DNA of 64,000 bases from Marsupella aquatica (taxonomy: Eukaryota > Marchantiophyta), in contig OZ316897.1 in assembly GCA_973895155.1 (NCBI GenBank), positions 2,914,001 to 2,978,000 of the forward strand, in the 5' to 3' direction. A model generated the notes under the pieces. It saw only the letters and a list, made by a program, of their open reading frames with translations. It was not told the DNA's origin and did not search any database. Made by a program: the position numbers and the translations under genes. This document shows positions 1 to 11,579 of this stretch, piece by piece. The first letter of the stretch is position 1. The number at the start of each line of letters is the position of its first letter.

Positions 1-3000
1 ATTTTCATTTGTTAATCTGAGAAATAGAATAACATGTATCTTTTCTTGTGACCATTGTCAACCATACTTTTTGTTAGCAAATGATCAGTGACAAGCATCA
101 CTCAATCGACAGATGAAACGGCTAAAGTTAGTCATCATTGTTTGATCCTCCTCCCACCCCCCTCTATTTGTTATTTGACATGTTAATTCCCCTTTTCCTA
201 ACTAAGTTCTTATTACCACTAGGTTAACTGTTTTTGCTGGCGTTGTAACAAACATAAATTGTGTTTGAATGTTTGTTGCATTCTTGTGGCGGAAATCACT
301 TAGTGGCACAACCACAAGAAAGGGATTTTGCAACAGCTACTGTAGACTTGTCATGGGCTAGGTAAATACAATTTCGAGAGTTTAAAGGAAAGATAGGGTT
401 TAAAACCCAAATTTTGGAAAATTCCAAATTAAGAGGGGTAAACCAATTCAGAATATTTTTTCTTAAGTTGGGGCTGTACCCAACATAAAGGCATGGCAGG
501 TATTGTGGGGGCTCCATATATGAGACCCCATGCCAAGGTCTAGCCGGAGCTGTGCAATGCTATATAGAGGGAGAACATTTTCACTTTCTTTTGCTTCTTA
601 CTTTCCCCCCATCATCAATTTGTTTCCTACCACTCTCCCTTGCTCTCCCTCCCTCACCCTCCCTCTTTTTCTTTCCTCAAACACGATTAGAAAAGAGAAG
701 AGAAAAAGTTGGGAAGAAAAGACAAAATCAATCCTCAACACACGAAAAATCTCTTCTTAAGAACAAAAGCCAACAATCATTTATCTCATGTCAATCTACT
801 TCCCCTAGCTCCATGCCAAAAATCCCAGATCAATCCGTTTCACTCTAATCCCTGATGCCAAAAAGTACTCTATGCATTGGTTACAGTGTAGCCAGCACAG
901 TTATGTACCTTGTACCCTAGCACATGCATTGTACCTTCCATTCTACTAAAAACAATCTTAGGTACCCACTCTTCAATCAATCCAAGAATGTCAAATAACC
1001 CTGGACAACATTTGACGATAGAGAAGTGTCCCTTCCTTTTTTGATTTTATTAGCAGACCATGAGAAATGATTTGGCCGAATCCCTTATTATAAATGGTCC
1101 GTTGATACCAATATAGACTAACTTCTCGCTATATGCCAGTACATAGTTGACTTTGTAGTGAATACATGGAAAGTACGTTGGCATGAAATGATTTTGGTAG
1201 GTTTTTGGCTTTTTGCTATGGAGGAGGGGAATTTTCGTTTTTGGGGTGATCGATGTCCTCCCATTTCTTTCTCCTTTTCTTAATTGTGTGCCCGATTGAG
1301 TGTGGGAAGAAAAGGGGGAGGGAGAGGGACTGGCAAGCCAGAGAGGGTGAGGGAGGGAAAGCAGGAGAAGAGAAAGGACCCATGATACCCCAGCTGCCGT
1401 TCCCTTTATTGTATATTATAAATCTCAGTTTAAGCTAAGGGGGTAAGTATCAAAATTAAATTAAATCCAAGAAATACAAGAGATGCACCCGTACTATAGC
1501 ATGTTCTCCCAGAACATGCCTCATGTTTTGTCTTATTGTGATATATAATTAGTCTAACAAATTATGACAAACAAAGAGAGGTTAGAGAGTTATTGTAGAA
1601 TACTTGCCAAGAATATAATCTTTCTTAATTAAGAGTGAGTGAAATAATACTCAAAACATATATACACATGCAAAGAAAAGCATACAATGATCACCAAAGT
1701 ACAAAGGTAATGAAGAGTTGTGCACGTGAGTTCTCACGTGCTTCGAGGTAATAATCGTCAACTCAATTAAAACCATAAATTTTGCAAAAGAAACGAGGAG
1801 GGGAAGTAAATAGACCAGATGTGCACATTAATTATCCAAAAATATTTCTTTCATTCTCATGAGAAAGGATAGAAATTACTAAGGAGTTATTGAAAAGGAA
1901 AGATGAAAGATGAGGGGAGCCAAAATAAATTCAAAATACTCTAAGGTAACTAAAATTAAAAGGGGTCCAAAAATTAAGTCAAATATTATTCATACGAATG
2001 ATTCACCTTGTTAAGGTGCATATATTAAAACTAAAATACTAGACACAAAATCTGAATAAGACAAAAACATGAAAGTTAGATTCACAATATATGTCAAAAT
2101 TGTGTGGAGGAGAAGATGTTAGAAAAATCTATTATCAAAAATATATACTATGTTAATTTATTACAACAGCCCTCTAATGGGGTCTGTAGCTAGGAGGTAC
2201 TAATTCCAATGGTACCCCATTAGAGGTACTGTAAATAATTGGCCCACTTCTCGGGCAGCAAGTTGCCAGCCATAGAAGAGATATAGAAGAACAACACTCC
2301 TATTATAAGCCATAGAAGGTGAGCCAAAGATGACATATACAAGGACCAACACTCACTGTTATAAAAGAACAATCTGATTTATGGTTAAACCTGTGGTCAC
2401 TTGCAAAGCAGCACAATATGCGGCGGCACTCGCCTCCCCCAACTTCAATGCTGTGTGTGCCTTTAGCTCTTAAACCATTTTGACTGGCTTCTTCACTTTA
2501 CACTCAATGGAGCTTGAGCAAACCCTCCAATTGCATGAATAATTACAATCCAAAGCGAGCTTCCGGGTAACAGCTTTGGGATTTGGGACGGGCAGGATAT
2601 GGGACCCCAAGCAGGGAACGTGAATGTTCTGTTGATTTAACCCAATATATTATAACCATCCTGAGATGACCTACAATAGGTATTTAACCCAATATACAAT
2701 TATAACCAATTATGAGCTAATCTACAATATACACTTTACATATTATGTATATACAATACATGATATTTCATTGACAATATATTTGGCTGAACTATGTTCA
2801 GCTATGTGATGGGGGCCCGAAAAAAGCCCCCAAGATACTTTTGTAAAAAATACATACGAACTACAATACTCGATTACAATACTGGACTTCTATACAAATT
2901 CCCTTGTTCTAAAGAGATAAAAACAAAATACAATGTATTGTATACAGTTTGCATTCAGGCAACCAATATCATGATGGCTTACTTAGGCAGAGAAAAGAGA

Positions 3001-3485
3001 TGTCTTTGGTCTTTCCTTCATTCTTTTGTTCTTTTTCACTTTGTCCTTCCTAATGTGACCAAACCGTCTTTGGTCAGGAGCCTCGTTTATGTCTCTTCCT
3101 AACAAGAGAAAGTGTAATATAGTACGGTAGTCACAAAGAATATTGTGTATTCTTCAAAGACCGTATAAAAAATTTGGACCTATTTTTGGCCAGAAAACGC
3201 CAAAAAGAAGACGGCACTAAGGTACACGTAATGGAGCACATACTGTATTTGGGCTCATGCATTACAAAATTATAAACGCCCCCTGGATTGTAAGTTAGTC
3301 TCTCGATTGAGTCGATTCCTTGTGAGATCGAAGCGTTGATTCCAAGGCGGACAACGTGCTACAGTCCACGATCTCTTGGCTGCTCATTCGTCAGGGCAAA
3401 CTGTTATGCAACGAAGACTTGTCGGGGAACACAATGACGACGGTATGATTGTCTGAGAAGACCTCGTTCGACATTTCACTCTGAA
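1..3485. other. Intergenic region, no gene seen
   Basis: No convincing coding frame on either strand. There are pyrimidine-rich stretches near 600-690 and purine-rich stretches near 1305-1380. A short palindrome with two G-boxes lies at 1722-1741, and AT-rich sequence with small direct repeats (ttaacccaatata) lies near 2635-2710. The last few hundred bases before 3486 are more GC-balanced and would hold the promoter and leader of the acyltransferase gene. Confidence 0.6.
1722..1741. promoter_or_regulatory. Palindrome with twin G-boxes
   Basis: Nine-base arms (gcacgtgag and ctcacgtgc) flank a two-base centre, so each arm carries a CACGTG G-box core. G-boxes bind bZIP and bHLH factors in plants. 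The site is 1.7 kb from the nearest gene start, so a role is unproven. Confidence 0.35.
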
Positions 3486-5087
3486 ATGTCGTCGCGAATG
3501 GAGCTCAACCAGGAACTGTCTCAGCGAAGAACGAGCCTTCGGAGCCTGCTTGATGACGAGTCGTCATCCGGTGTTTCATCTTCTCGTCGCCGTCGACCTC
3601 GTTCAAAGGTCACGGTGAAACCCAAGTACGAAAATTCAAGTTTCCCCGGGTCGAAAACCCACCATCATCCGGAATGGCTACCACTGACGAATCTCGACAG
3701 GGTGGTGAATCCTACTTTTATCAGTGTGATCTTCTTCTACGAGTATGTCTTAAGCAACGAAGGCAGCGATGCAAAGACGTTTCAAGATGTTACGGCCTCT
3801 CTCAAGGCTTCCTTGGCCAAGGTGCTGGTCGAATTCTACCCTCTAGCAGGGCGGCTGACGCTGAAGGAGGACGGACTTGTCGATCTCCACTGCAATGACG
3901 CCGGTGCCATCTTTGTTGAGACGTCGGTGAACTACGAGCTTTCGCAGCTGGGAGGACCTCAGCCCATGCCCCTGCTCTCGGGCATGGACGTAATGGACCA
4001 CGTTGCCAGGATGGGTTCCGGTCACTTGTACATCCCGGATGAGCTCAACCCAGAAATTCCAGTGCTTGTGATCGCTGTGACAAGATTCGCCTGTGGTTCC
4101 ATTGCTGTAGCCGCGAATTGGCACCACACGGTTGCAGATGGCTTCTCAGGCTGCCATTTCATGAGGTCTTGGGGGCAAGTTACCACTGGGCAAGGGCTCT
4201 CTCTTCTTCCCTCCCATGACCGGCATCTCCTCAAGCCGAGATCGCCTCCAGATGCATCCCTCGTACAGGCCCTCGTACATAGTCGCAACTACGGTTCACG
4301 TCGAAAGTCCGAGCACGTTCAGGTTCCAGTCAGAGAAGATTCTCCGTCAGGGCTGCCTTACCCAGTGACCTTGAAGTCGTTCATTCTAACAAAGGATACC
4401 GTTCAAAGGCTCAAGGAGCAAGTCAATAGTAATACAGAGATCGGTGAGAAGCGGCCATTCACATCCACTGAGACGGTGTCCGCCGAACTTTGGAGGCTGA
4501 TGACTAAGGCGAGATCAGCCGACGGCGAAGAACGTCGTCGAGATATGTCAAGGTTTTTCATGTTTGTCGACGGCAGGAAAAGGTTAGGTCTGCCGACGGG
4601 GTACTTTGGCAATGTTGTGTGTAGCGCATGCGCTGAGAGTCCGCAGGATGAGCTTTTGAGGAGGCCTCTCTCGTACGCCGCTAGTCTGATCTCGAACGCA
4701 ACGAGAGCTATCGATAAGGAGTACTTCCGGTCTCTCATCGATTGGGTGGAAGACACGAGACTCACGTCGTCACAAGGCTGTCAGTCGGAGCACGTATACT
4801 CCACTGGTCTCGACGTGGCCGCCACTTTCTGGACCTTCTTCCCTCTCTATGAAATTAATTTCGGTTGGGGTAAGCCGGTACTGAGCGTCAGGAACGCTCC
4901 TCCCAGAAAATCCATTGATGGTATTGCTATGATGCCGGGTCCAGATGACAAGGGGAACATTGTGGCATTGCTCAATCTGCATACAGATCGCATGGACAAG
5001 CTCGAGAGAGATCCAGGGTTCAAAACAACTGCTGAGCCGTTACACATGAAGACATCTTGTCTTGACTACAAAGCTCGTTGTGACTAA
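3486..5087 (+). CDS. BAHD-family acyltransferase (HCT-like)
   Basis: The 533-residue single-exon frame encodes a BAHD acyl-CoA-dependent acyltransferase. The family moves acyl or hydroxycinnamoyl groups from CoA to alcohols or amines in the cytosol. The catalytic HXXXD motif is clear at H214-T-V-A-D218, within WHHTVADG. The second family motif, normally DFGWG, reads N458-F-G-W-G, so its first Asp is replaced by Asn. Residues 1-55 are an extra Arg/Ser-rich segment ahead of the usual PEWLPLTNLD-type start; family members usually have 430-480 residues. The ATG at 3486 is the first in frame, but translation could begin later. The Asp in DFGWG is structural rather than catalytic, so activity may persist. 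The closest relatives I can name are hydroxycinnamoyl-CoA:shikimate/quinate transferases; the real acceptor is unknown. No intron is apparent. Confidence 0.9.
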   Translation: MSSRMELNQELSQRRTSLRSLLDDESSSGVSSSRRRRPRSKVTVKPKYENSSFPGSKTHHHPEWLPLTNLDRVVNPTFISVIFFYEYVLSNEGSDAKTFQDVTASLKASLAKVLVEFYPLAGRLTLKEDGLVDLHCNDAGAIFVETSVNYELSQLGGPQPMPLLSGMDVMDHVARMGSGHLYIPDELNPEIPVLVIAVTRFACGSIAVAANWHHTVADGFSGCHFMRSWGQVTTGQGLSLLPSHDRHLLKPRSPPDASLVQALVHSRNYGSRRKSEHVQVPVREDSPSGLPYPVTLKSFILTKDTVQRLKEQVNSNTEIGEKRPFTSTETVSAELWRLMTKARSADGEERRRDMSRFFMFVDGRKRLGLPTGYFGNVVCSACAESPQDELLRRPLSYAASLISNATRAIDKEYFRSLIDWVEDTRLTSSQGCQSEHVYSTGLDVAATFWTFFPLYEINFGWGKPVLSVRNAPPRKSIDGIAMMPGPDDKGNIVALLNLHTDRMDKLERDPGFKTTAEPLHMKTSCLDYKARCD

Positions 5088-6514
5088 GTAGTTGTTGCGT
5101 GCTAATCACGATCATATATGTCGCGAATAATGATGGCAATCGCACAGCTACGTTCTTCGTCGCTCAGGAGTCAAGTACGATCATTAGTTGCGCAATATGA
5201 TCACGACAGTAGGTGCAGAATGCGTCTAGCGATCAGATAGTTGTAAAGTATGAGTAGGTCTCGAATGAATGTAGATATCAGATTCTTGTATCGTAACAGT
5301 AGCTCGAGAATCATCTAGCTTTCACATTATTGTACAGGAGCTCATATTTTAGACATGCGTTCCCCTAAAACCAACGAGGGATATTAATTCGCATGTACAG
5401 TAGATCAACTTTTGCGCAGATTGACAATATCAAAATTTTGATCATTCGCAATCTACTGAGTGTCAAAGATTCGGCTTTCATCGACCGAATCCATATTCAT
5501 GACAGCTACATACCTATGGTGGTAGGATTTATCCCATTTACATAAATTTATTGTAAGATGATGCTCTTTTTAAGCGACGAGCATAAGTCCAATTTAACTC
5601 TGACGCGATCTACGTGCGTGTCAATGCATTACTATTACGTCGGAAACCTGCAGATGTCTCTTATAAACCAGGGGCCATCTGAAATCAAAATTTTCAACGA
5701 AGCAACGATAGCCATCTTGAATCGACCTTTCAACGAAGCCAAGAGGGCCACAGAGTCCCACAAACGGCTTTGAACACATTCTCTATCTAGAGTGGAACAA
5801 GTCGGAAACAAGTTTATGTTCATGAATTGTTTTTTCATTTTTCCCCCAAAGCGGGGAAAAACACCCGAACACACACCAACAACAACCCAGAGGGACAAAA
5901 GCTGCCAGGGGAGCACCGACCGCCTCCAACGGCAGCCACACAAACAGAACAACACTACTCAGCCCCACGGGTAGGGGGCAGACCCCAATGTTGGGCTTCC
6001 CAGTTGTCCAAACTCCAATTACTAACCTGACTATCCCTATTTTCCTAGAGTGGTTCGCAAAGTACTGATTGAACCCAAACCGGGGCTCCTACGAGATCCG
6101 GTTAGTCCTGTTATGCTGATTCGATCCTTCAGGGTTTGGAGCAGACAAAGACGACCGTCTAGCCACCAGAGGGCAATGCTTCGGGGAGGCCGCAGCAGCA
6201 GGGTCTGGCCAGCACCAAAGTCGTCGATCCACGTTCTTACTCTCAACATTAGCGCTAAGCGAGATGTGACTGTACGTATGCTCCCAGGTGTGAGAAAAAT
6301 TTTCAATTGTTCCAAGGGTGCTGTTTGTTTTAGTAGCAAAATTACAAGTAGTAAAGAATTTCGTGACTTTTCTCTTTCAATTTTTGAGTGCATTAATTCT
6401 GCATAATGCACTCTTTTTTTAGGAGTGGATTATACAAAACACCATAAATATAATAAAAATAAAAATTAAATATAATTTTACCTTATAAAACAAAATAATA
6501 AATTGTATTCAAGA
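5088..6514. other. 3' flank and repetitive-looking spacer
   Basis: The first few hundred bases should hold the 3' UTR of the acyltransferase. From about 5840 to 6410 the sequence is richer in GC and starts after a T-rich run, which resembles the 3' end of a minus-strand retroelement. Short frames there (6050-6406 on plus, 5635-5955 on minus) show no family motif I recognise. Confidence 0.35.
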
Positions 6515-6721
6515 TCTCAAGATGATATCAGGTACTTGAAAGGTACCGTGGATCATGGTCTTTTGTTTGATGCGAATACAAAGAATGCTAGATCATTGAT
6601 TTGCTATGTAGATTCTGACTATGGACAAGATCTGGACCAAAGGAGATCAACAACAGGGTACGTGTTCAAACTTGGCGGTGGATGCATAAGTTGGAGGTCT
6701 ACTTTGCAGAAGTGTATTGCT

Positions 6722-7386
6722 CCCTGGGCCCCCAGCATTATTAATAATGGGTTGGACGTGCGAACGGATGAAGGGTGCAAAAAATCTGATTTGAGATTAA
6801 TTTTTATAATTGGCTTAGAAATATCAAGGGATGGTTTTATTCAAAGAACCCTTTCTAACTAATATAGGCTTATATAAATGTTGCCCAAGTTAATATGCTT
6901 CAAGAGGTGATGTAATATGGATGTGACACGCGTCACAATAGGATTGGTCCTTGTGGCCACCCTTTATTGGAACATGTGTATATGACATATAATTATGCTT
7001 GCAATATCTATGATTCAGAGTAGTTTAGGACTTTGGAGCTTTTGAACCCTGACTACCCTGCCGTGTGGTTCAAAAATGCCCCAAAGTTGAAGTTTGGGGT
7101 TAAAGGGTCACGAACACAAAAATGTATGTACCCAAAACCCTTCCAAAACACTCCCGTCAGTTTTAGAACCGTGTGCAAATGATGAATTTATAACTTTTCA
7201 AGGCTTTCATAAATGGTGTAAAATGTGAAATTATAATATCTCAAAGGGGCAAATTTATTCTCCAAAATTAAGTTTTTAAGAATAACAAGAGAAATTTTTA
7301 TAGGCTTCCAAAAATAATAAGGGGTACTAAGGAGGGGGGTGTACGCACGTATACCTCTTTAGTTTACAAAGGTTGGGGGCCCAGGG
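6722..7386 (+). mobile_element. 665-bp non-autonomous DNA transposon, copy 1
   Basis: The element begins CCCTGGGCCCCCA and ends TGGGGGCCCAGGG, a perfect 13-bp terminal inverted repeat. It is flanked by the 8-bp duplication GTATTGCT at 6714-6721 and 7387-7394, which proves insertion into the Copia RNase H gene. It encodes no transposase. One frame runs in from its left end for about 46 codons and makes a false C-terminus on the Copia frame. The 8-bp duplication points to the hAT superfamily, although the terminal bases are not the usual CAG or TAG. Confidence 0.92.
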
Positions 7387-7930
7387 GTATTGCTCAGTCT
7401 ACTACAAAAGCGGAATATGTTATAGCAGCGAAAGCAACGAAGGAAGCGATTTGGTTCCAGGATAGACTTATCATTGAAATGGGATTGTCATAAGGGAATG
7501 TGAAGCCCGATGTGAAGCTCCATTGTGATAGTCAAAGTGCGCTCCACCTTGCTGTGAACCAGATGATGGACAGTAGAGTGAAGCACATAGACGTCAGGTA
7601 CCATTTTATCAGGCAGGTTGTGTTTGATAATTTGTTTGAGCTAGTCAAAATAGACAGTAAACTCAACCCAGCTGATGCATTTACCAAAGTGATTCCTTTG
7701 GAAAGTTTCTCTAAACAACATGACGTGCTTCAGGTTTTGCAATTGCGTCACAAGTAATTACTGATCATATATGCTCTTCTTCACTCCTAGTAATAGGCTA
7801 CAGCTTAGTTAGACTAGTTTGCTCTACTTAGAGAGGGGAAACCGTTTTGGTTTTCGTCCAGAACTTCCCGCTGAGGAATCATATAGGTTAGCAATATTAC
7901 CCTCCCCTAGACCAAAGTCAAGGGGGAGAT

Positions 7931-8349
7931 TGTTAGGTATTTACTCAAGGTCTAGGGTTACGATATGTAACCGTAATTAGGCTAATCATAGTCGGAGACA
8001 TGGTTAGGTTAACTAGAATGCACACTATATGCCAAGCGGTGTTTGCTTGGATAAGTGGAACTTAGACTCATTGTTATGGAGCCACTTGAGAGATGAAGAG
8101 AGCTTACACTATGGAGACTTGGTATAGCCGATGAGCTTAGAGTTCAGTATAGTTCTCTTGTGTGTTCCCGTGGAGGTAGCCTCGAGGAGGTGAACCACAT
8201 ATCTCTTGTGTCGACTACTTGCGAGTTGGATGTGTCATGTGCTTACTGTTGCAATTGTTGTCTATGCTCAACATCTATGGTGAAATCTTATATTGTATTG
8301 AATATTTTTTCTTTGAAATTATTTTTTCATTATTTTGGTAACCCCAACA
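7931..8349 (+). repeat. Copia 3' LTR
   Basis: The 419-bp LTR starts TGTTAGG directly after the polypurine tract and ends CCCCAACA, giving the standard TG...CA ends with a short TGTT/AACA inverted repeat. The matching 5' LTR is missing, so insertion age and target duplication cannot be read. Part of it (8151-8212) resembles 24660-24722. Confidence 0.8.
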
Positions 8350-10309
8350 CAACCTGGTCCATCATAGCCTTAATTTCCATTTGAACCCATGGACAAACAT
8401 TTAGTTAATTTTTTGTATACTAAAAATGTATATATAATATATGCTACACCTGTTCTCAACCAAATTTGGTTAAGCTTTCATGAAATATGATCAATTATAC
8501 TAACTATGTTTAATAACAACTATGGTTGGGAGGTCAGACAAGCTTTCACTATGATAATTAGTAAATATGTTTAATAATAACTATGATTTCAGGAAATTGC
8601 AGAATTGAAACATTATATAATAAGTCAAAGAATATAGACCATATCAGCCACAGAATAATGAGATTTCCTCCAACTTAGTGGAAGTCATTCCACCCCCCCG
8701 AACATTTTGTGGACAGGTGAACTAATAATATATTCATCTTACAATGAATCTACCTCACAAATTGTTCTCCACTTCTAAACATTTTCACCGAATATTAGTA
8801 CTACATAGTATCAAAATCAAACCATATGTCACTAAATTTATTAGTAGACACCATTTAGCCAATAAATTAATGTTCAAGATTATCTTTTGAATAGAAGATG
8901 TCTATGTTGATCTTTGTTTCTTTCACCTTTTTCATGTTAAAGAACCTATGGATCAGACAAAGAGAAATAATTATTCCAAGTTATAGTTATAAGTTGACTT
9001 TTGAAGTAACATAAACAACATTCAAGCGCTCATAGTCTAGCACAAAAACTACTGACAATCATTGGGAAGGAATGACACACTCGGGGACACACTCTCACAA
9101 AAAATCATCAAATTGGTCTCCCGGGGTCCTCACTTCTTTTCTTTCAACCCATCACGCATGAATAAGTATAAGGTTTTTTATTGGGTTTAGTGAAATACTT
9201 TAAATTTTTGTTTAAGAACATTAGGGTTATTTTAATCCAATTTGAGAATTATAAGAATCATAGGATTTTTTATTATCAAATATATTCTTTTGATCTAAGT
9301 TGTTTTTCTCATCTTTTTCATATTAAAGAACTCATGAAATTAACGAATGTACAGAAAAAATTATCTATTAAATTTGCAATTGTAAATTGGCATTCTACCA
9401 TCAACAATATTAAAGTGCTCCCTACATAATACAACAACTACTAACAATCATTGGGAAGGAAAAACATACCTAACAAATTATCATTGATCTAAGAGAGTCT
9501 CCACCTCCAACTTAGTCTTGTTGGGACATGTGATACCCCCACAATGTATCCTTGTAATTGTACATACAAAAGGATAGTACAATGTTATCGCCTAAACATG
9601 TCCTTAAATCAAAGAGGCTTGGGCCCGCTTGGGGCTTGGGACTTAGAGCAACCACATAGGTTTTCTTGATCTTTTCAAGCTACCTTGATTCATACATTGA
9701 TTCAAGCATCCTTGGTGGAGTCTGGTATAGAGCCCGATTTATCTGACAAGTAACAAATCCAACCAAGCTAGTACTTTGATCAATACAAGCCCCAGTTATC
9801 AATTGACTAGCAACAAACAAACCAGACTACCTTGATGCATACAAGTAACCAATATTAACTGACTATTATTTAATGAGCCCAAGCAAACTAACTTGATCCA
9901 TGCAAGCAACTCAATGTAAAAAAATTCTCAAGATTGTTTGTCATGTATTTTGATTTCAATACATGTCTTGTATAATTCAGATTTTAAATTCTTTTGGCCC
10001 TCAATTTTTTCTATCTTGCTATCCTAGAGATCTCCTTTCCCACCACTTACATTTAGTTTTCAAAACAGCGCATTCACCCTCTATGACAGATTTTATAAAA
10101 TTTATGTTTGGGTGAATGAGAGAGATTGGAATGATACTTTGAGATGTGGAGACCTCTTGCTTTAAATTCTCCTCATAGTTTTTATTGCTAAGCATATGGT
10201 TTGTCTTGTCATTACCTAAGGCAAGGGAGAGTCTTATGTAAGTTATGTGCACAATTTTTAATTGATTTGAGTGTCCTTAGAGCAAGTGAGAATCTGTATC
10301 CTATGTAAA
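8350..10309. other. AT-rich spacer, no gene seen
   Basis: No protein motif is visible. Two related AT-rich segments with similar wording (near 8920-9110 and 9290-9480, sharing tttctcatctttttcat and caatcattgggaaggaa) suggest an old internal duplication of a repeat. Confidence 0.4.
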
Positions 10310-11340
10310 CAGTTTTTCAATTCTTGTGCACTTGTAAAAACGTACGGCACATTTTATTTGGCATGCGCAGTTTTTCTCCCACTCAATCCTATCAAATAAC
10401 AGGCAATAGTCATTTACACATCACTACACGACAAAGATGAAGCATGTTCCACAGGCAATAGTCATTTACACATCACTACACGACAAAGATGAAGCATGTT
10501 CCACAGGCAATAGTCATTTACTTATCACACAGAAAACATGAAGCATGTTCCAAGATTGTTCCAAGATGAACATGCACTATGTGGGACACCAAGGAGAAAC
10601 ATGCTAAAATAGGCTAGTGTTAACAATCAGCATTCTCTGCAGGTCCACTTCAAGTTGTATGCTGACCACAAATGTGCACATTCACGCGACCGTTTCCCAC
10701 GATAAACCAAGTACAGTATGAAAGATACCATATAATTACGTGTTGAAGAAAGTGGTATACAGTAAGCTAACATACCACGGAATTAAATCGTGGAGATAGT
10801 GTACTCCAAGCGGAAGAAAGCGATTAAATGAAGTGTTGCATAAGGGATCCAATGTCCATTCTACCAGTTGAGAAGGCCCGTGTTGTGTCAAAAATGTTTT
10901 CGTATGCGTTCATGTGAACGCCCAGTATTCACTGCCATTGAGGCGAGCATTCAGGCACACTCGAGCATCGACTAAATTTAATCAATGTTGATTCATGTGA
11001 ACGCCTAGTATTCACTGTAATTCAGGCGAGCATTCAGGCACACTCGAGCATCGACTAAATTTGATCAACAGCAGTCACCGCCAAGAATGTATGCACGTGC
11101 GGTTCCAGACTTTCATGCCAGACAGTGGCCAAAGTTAAAATGAACTAGTTTTGAGTATACGACTCTGATAACCGGAATATTTTCCTGTGATGCAGACTTA
11201 ATGGCCAGTATTTCACTACCATTCAGGTACCTAAAGCCCGAACTAATTTTAACTTTGGTATTCTGAAGACCCCCAAGCACGAATGGACTACTTTTCAGCT
11301 GGCCACTTATGATTGGCCAGTATTCACGACCATTCAGATT
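10310..11340 (+). repeat. Duplicated upstream block, copy A
   Basis: Long stretches match 24800-26975 closely, for example the segments around 10360-10560, 10665-10900 and 11090-11330. Inside are about three tandem units of 52 bp (10401-10555) and two of about 82 bp (10915-11070) built around a CCAGTATTCAC...CATTCAGG motif. The block ends about 240 bp before the dioxygenase-like frame and may hold its promoter. Confidence 0.8.
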
Positions 11341-11579
11341 ATATTAGGACGACTAGCTACACCCGGCCTTGGATCTTGGAAATTTTGAACGATTGTCATC
11401 AATGCAGTATGATTCTGTCATGGGGCATCGTAGCCGCAGCATTGACTGGTGTCGATCGATATATATATATAGTTTTTACACACGTTAATTGTTATGTACG
11501 CACACATTCGAACTCAGTCTGAGGAATGAATGAAAAGTGGCTAGGAATCGCACATTTGCACAAGTGTTGAAGAGTCTGT

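Larger units (their letters stand above)
6515..8349 (+). mobile_element. 5'-truncated Ty1/Copia retrotransposon
   Basis: Only the 3' end of a Copia pol gene is left. The first part (to 6713) encodes the RNase H region, with YLKGT, CYVDSDYGQD and RRSTTGYVF motifs. After an inserted DNA element (6722-7386) the frame continues with KAEY, CDSQSAL and VKHIDVRYHFIR, and ends with a stop at 7757. A stop codon near 7492 interrupts this second half, so the element is dead apart from the insertion. A polypurine tract (aagggggagattg) sits just before the 3' LTR. No 5' LTR, gag or integrase is present in the window. Confidence 0.9.

Noticed and set aside
4403-4765. 120-codon minus frame
   Set aside because: Antisense of the BAHD acyltransferase.
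6050-6406. 118-codon plus frame with a minus partner
   Set aside because: Sits in repetitive-looking DNA before the Copia fragment; both strands are open and no domain is visible.
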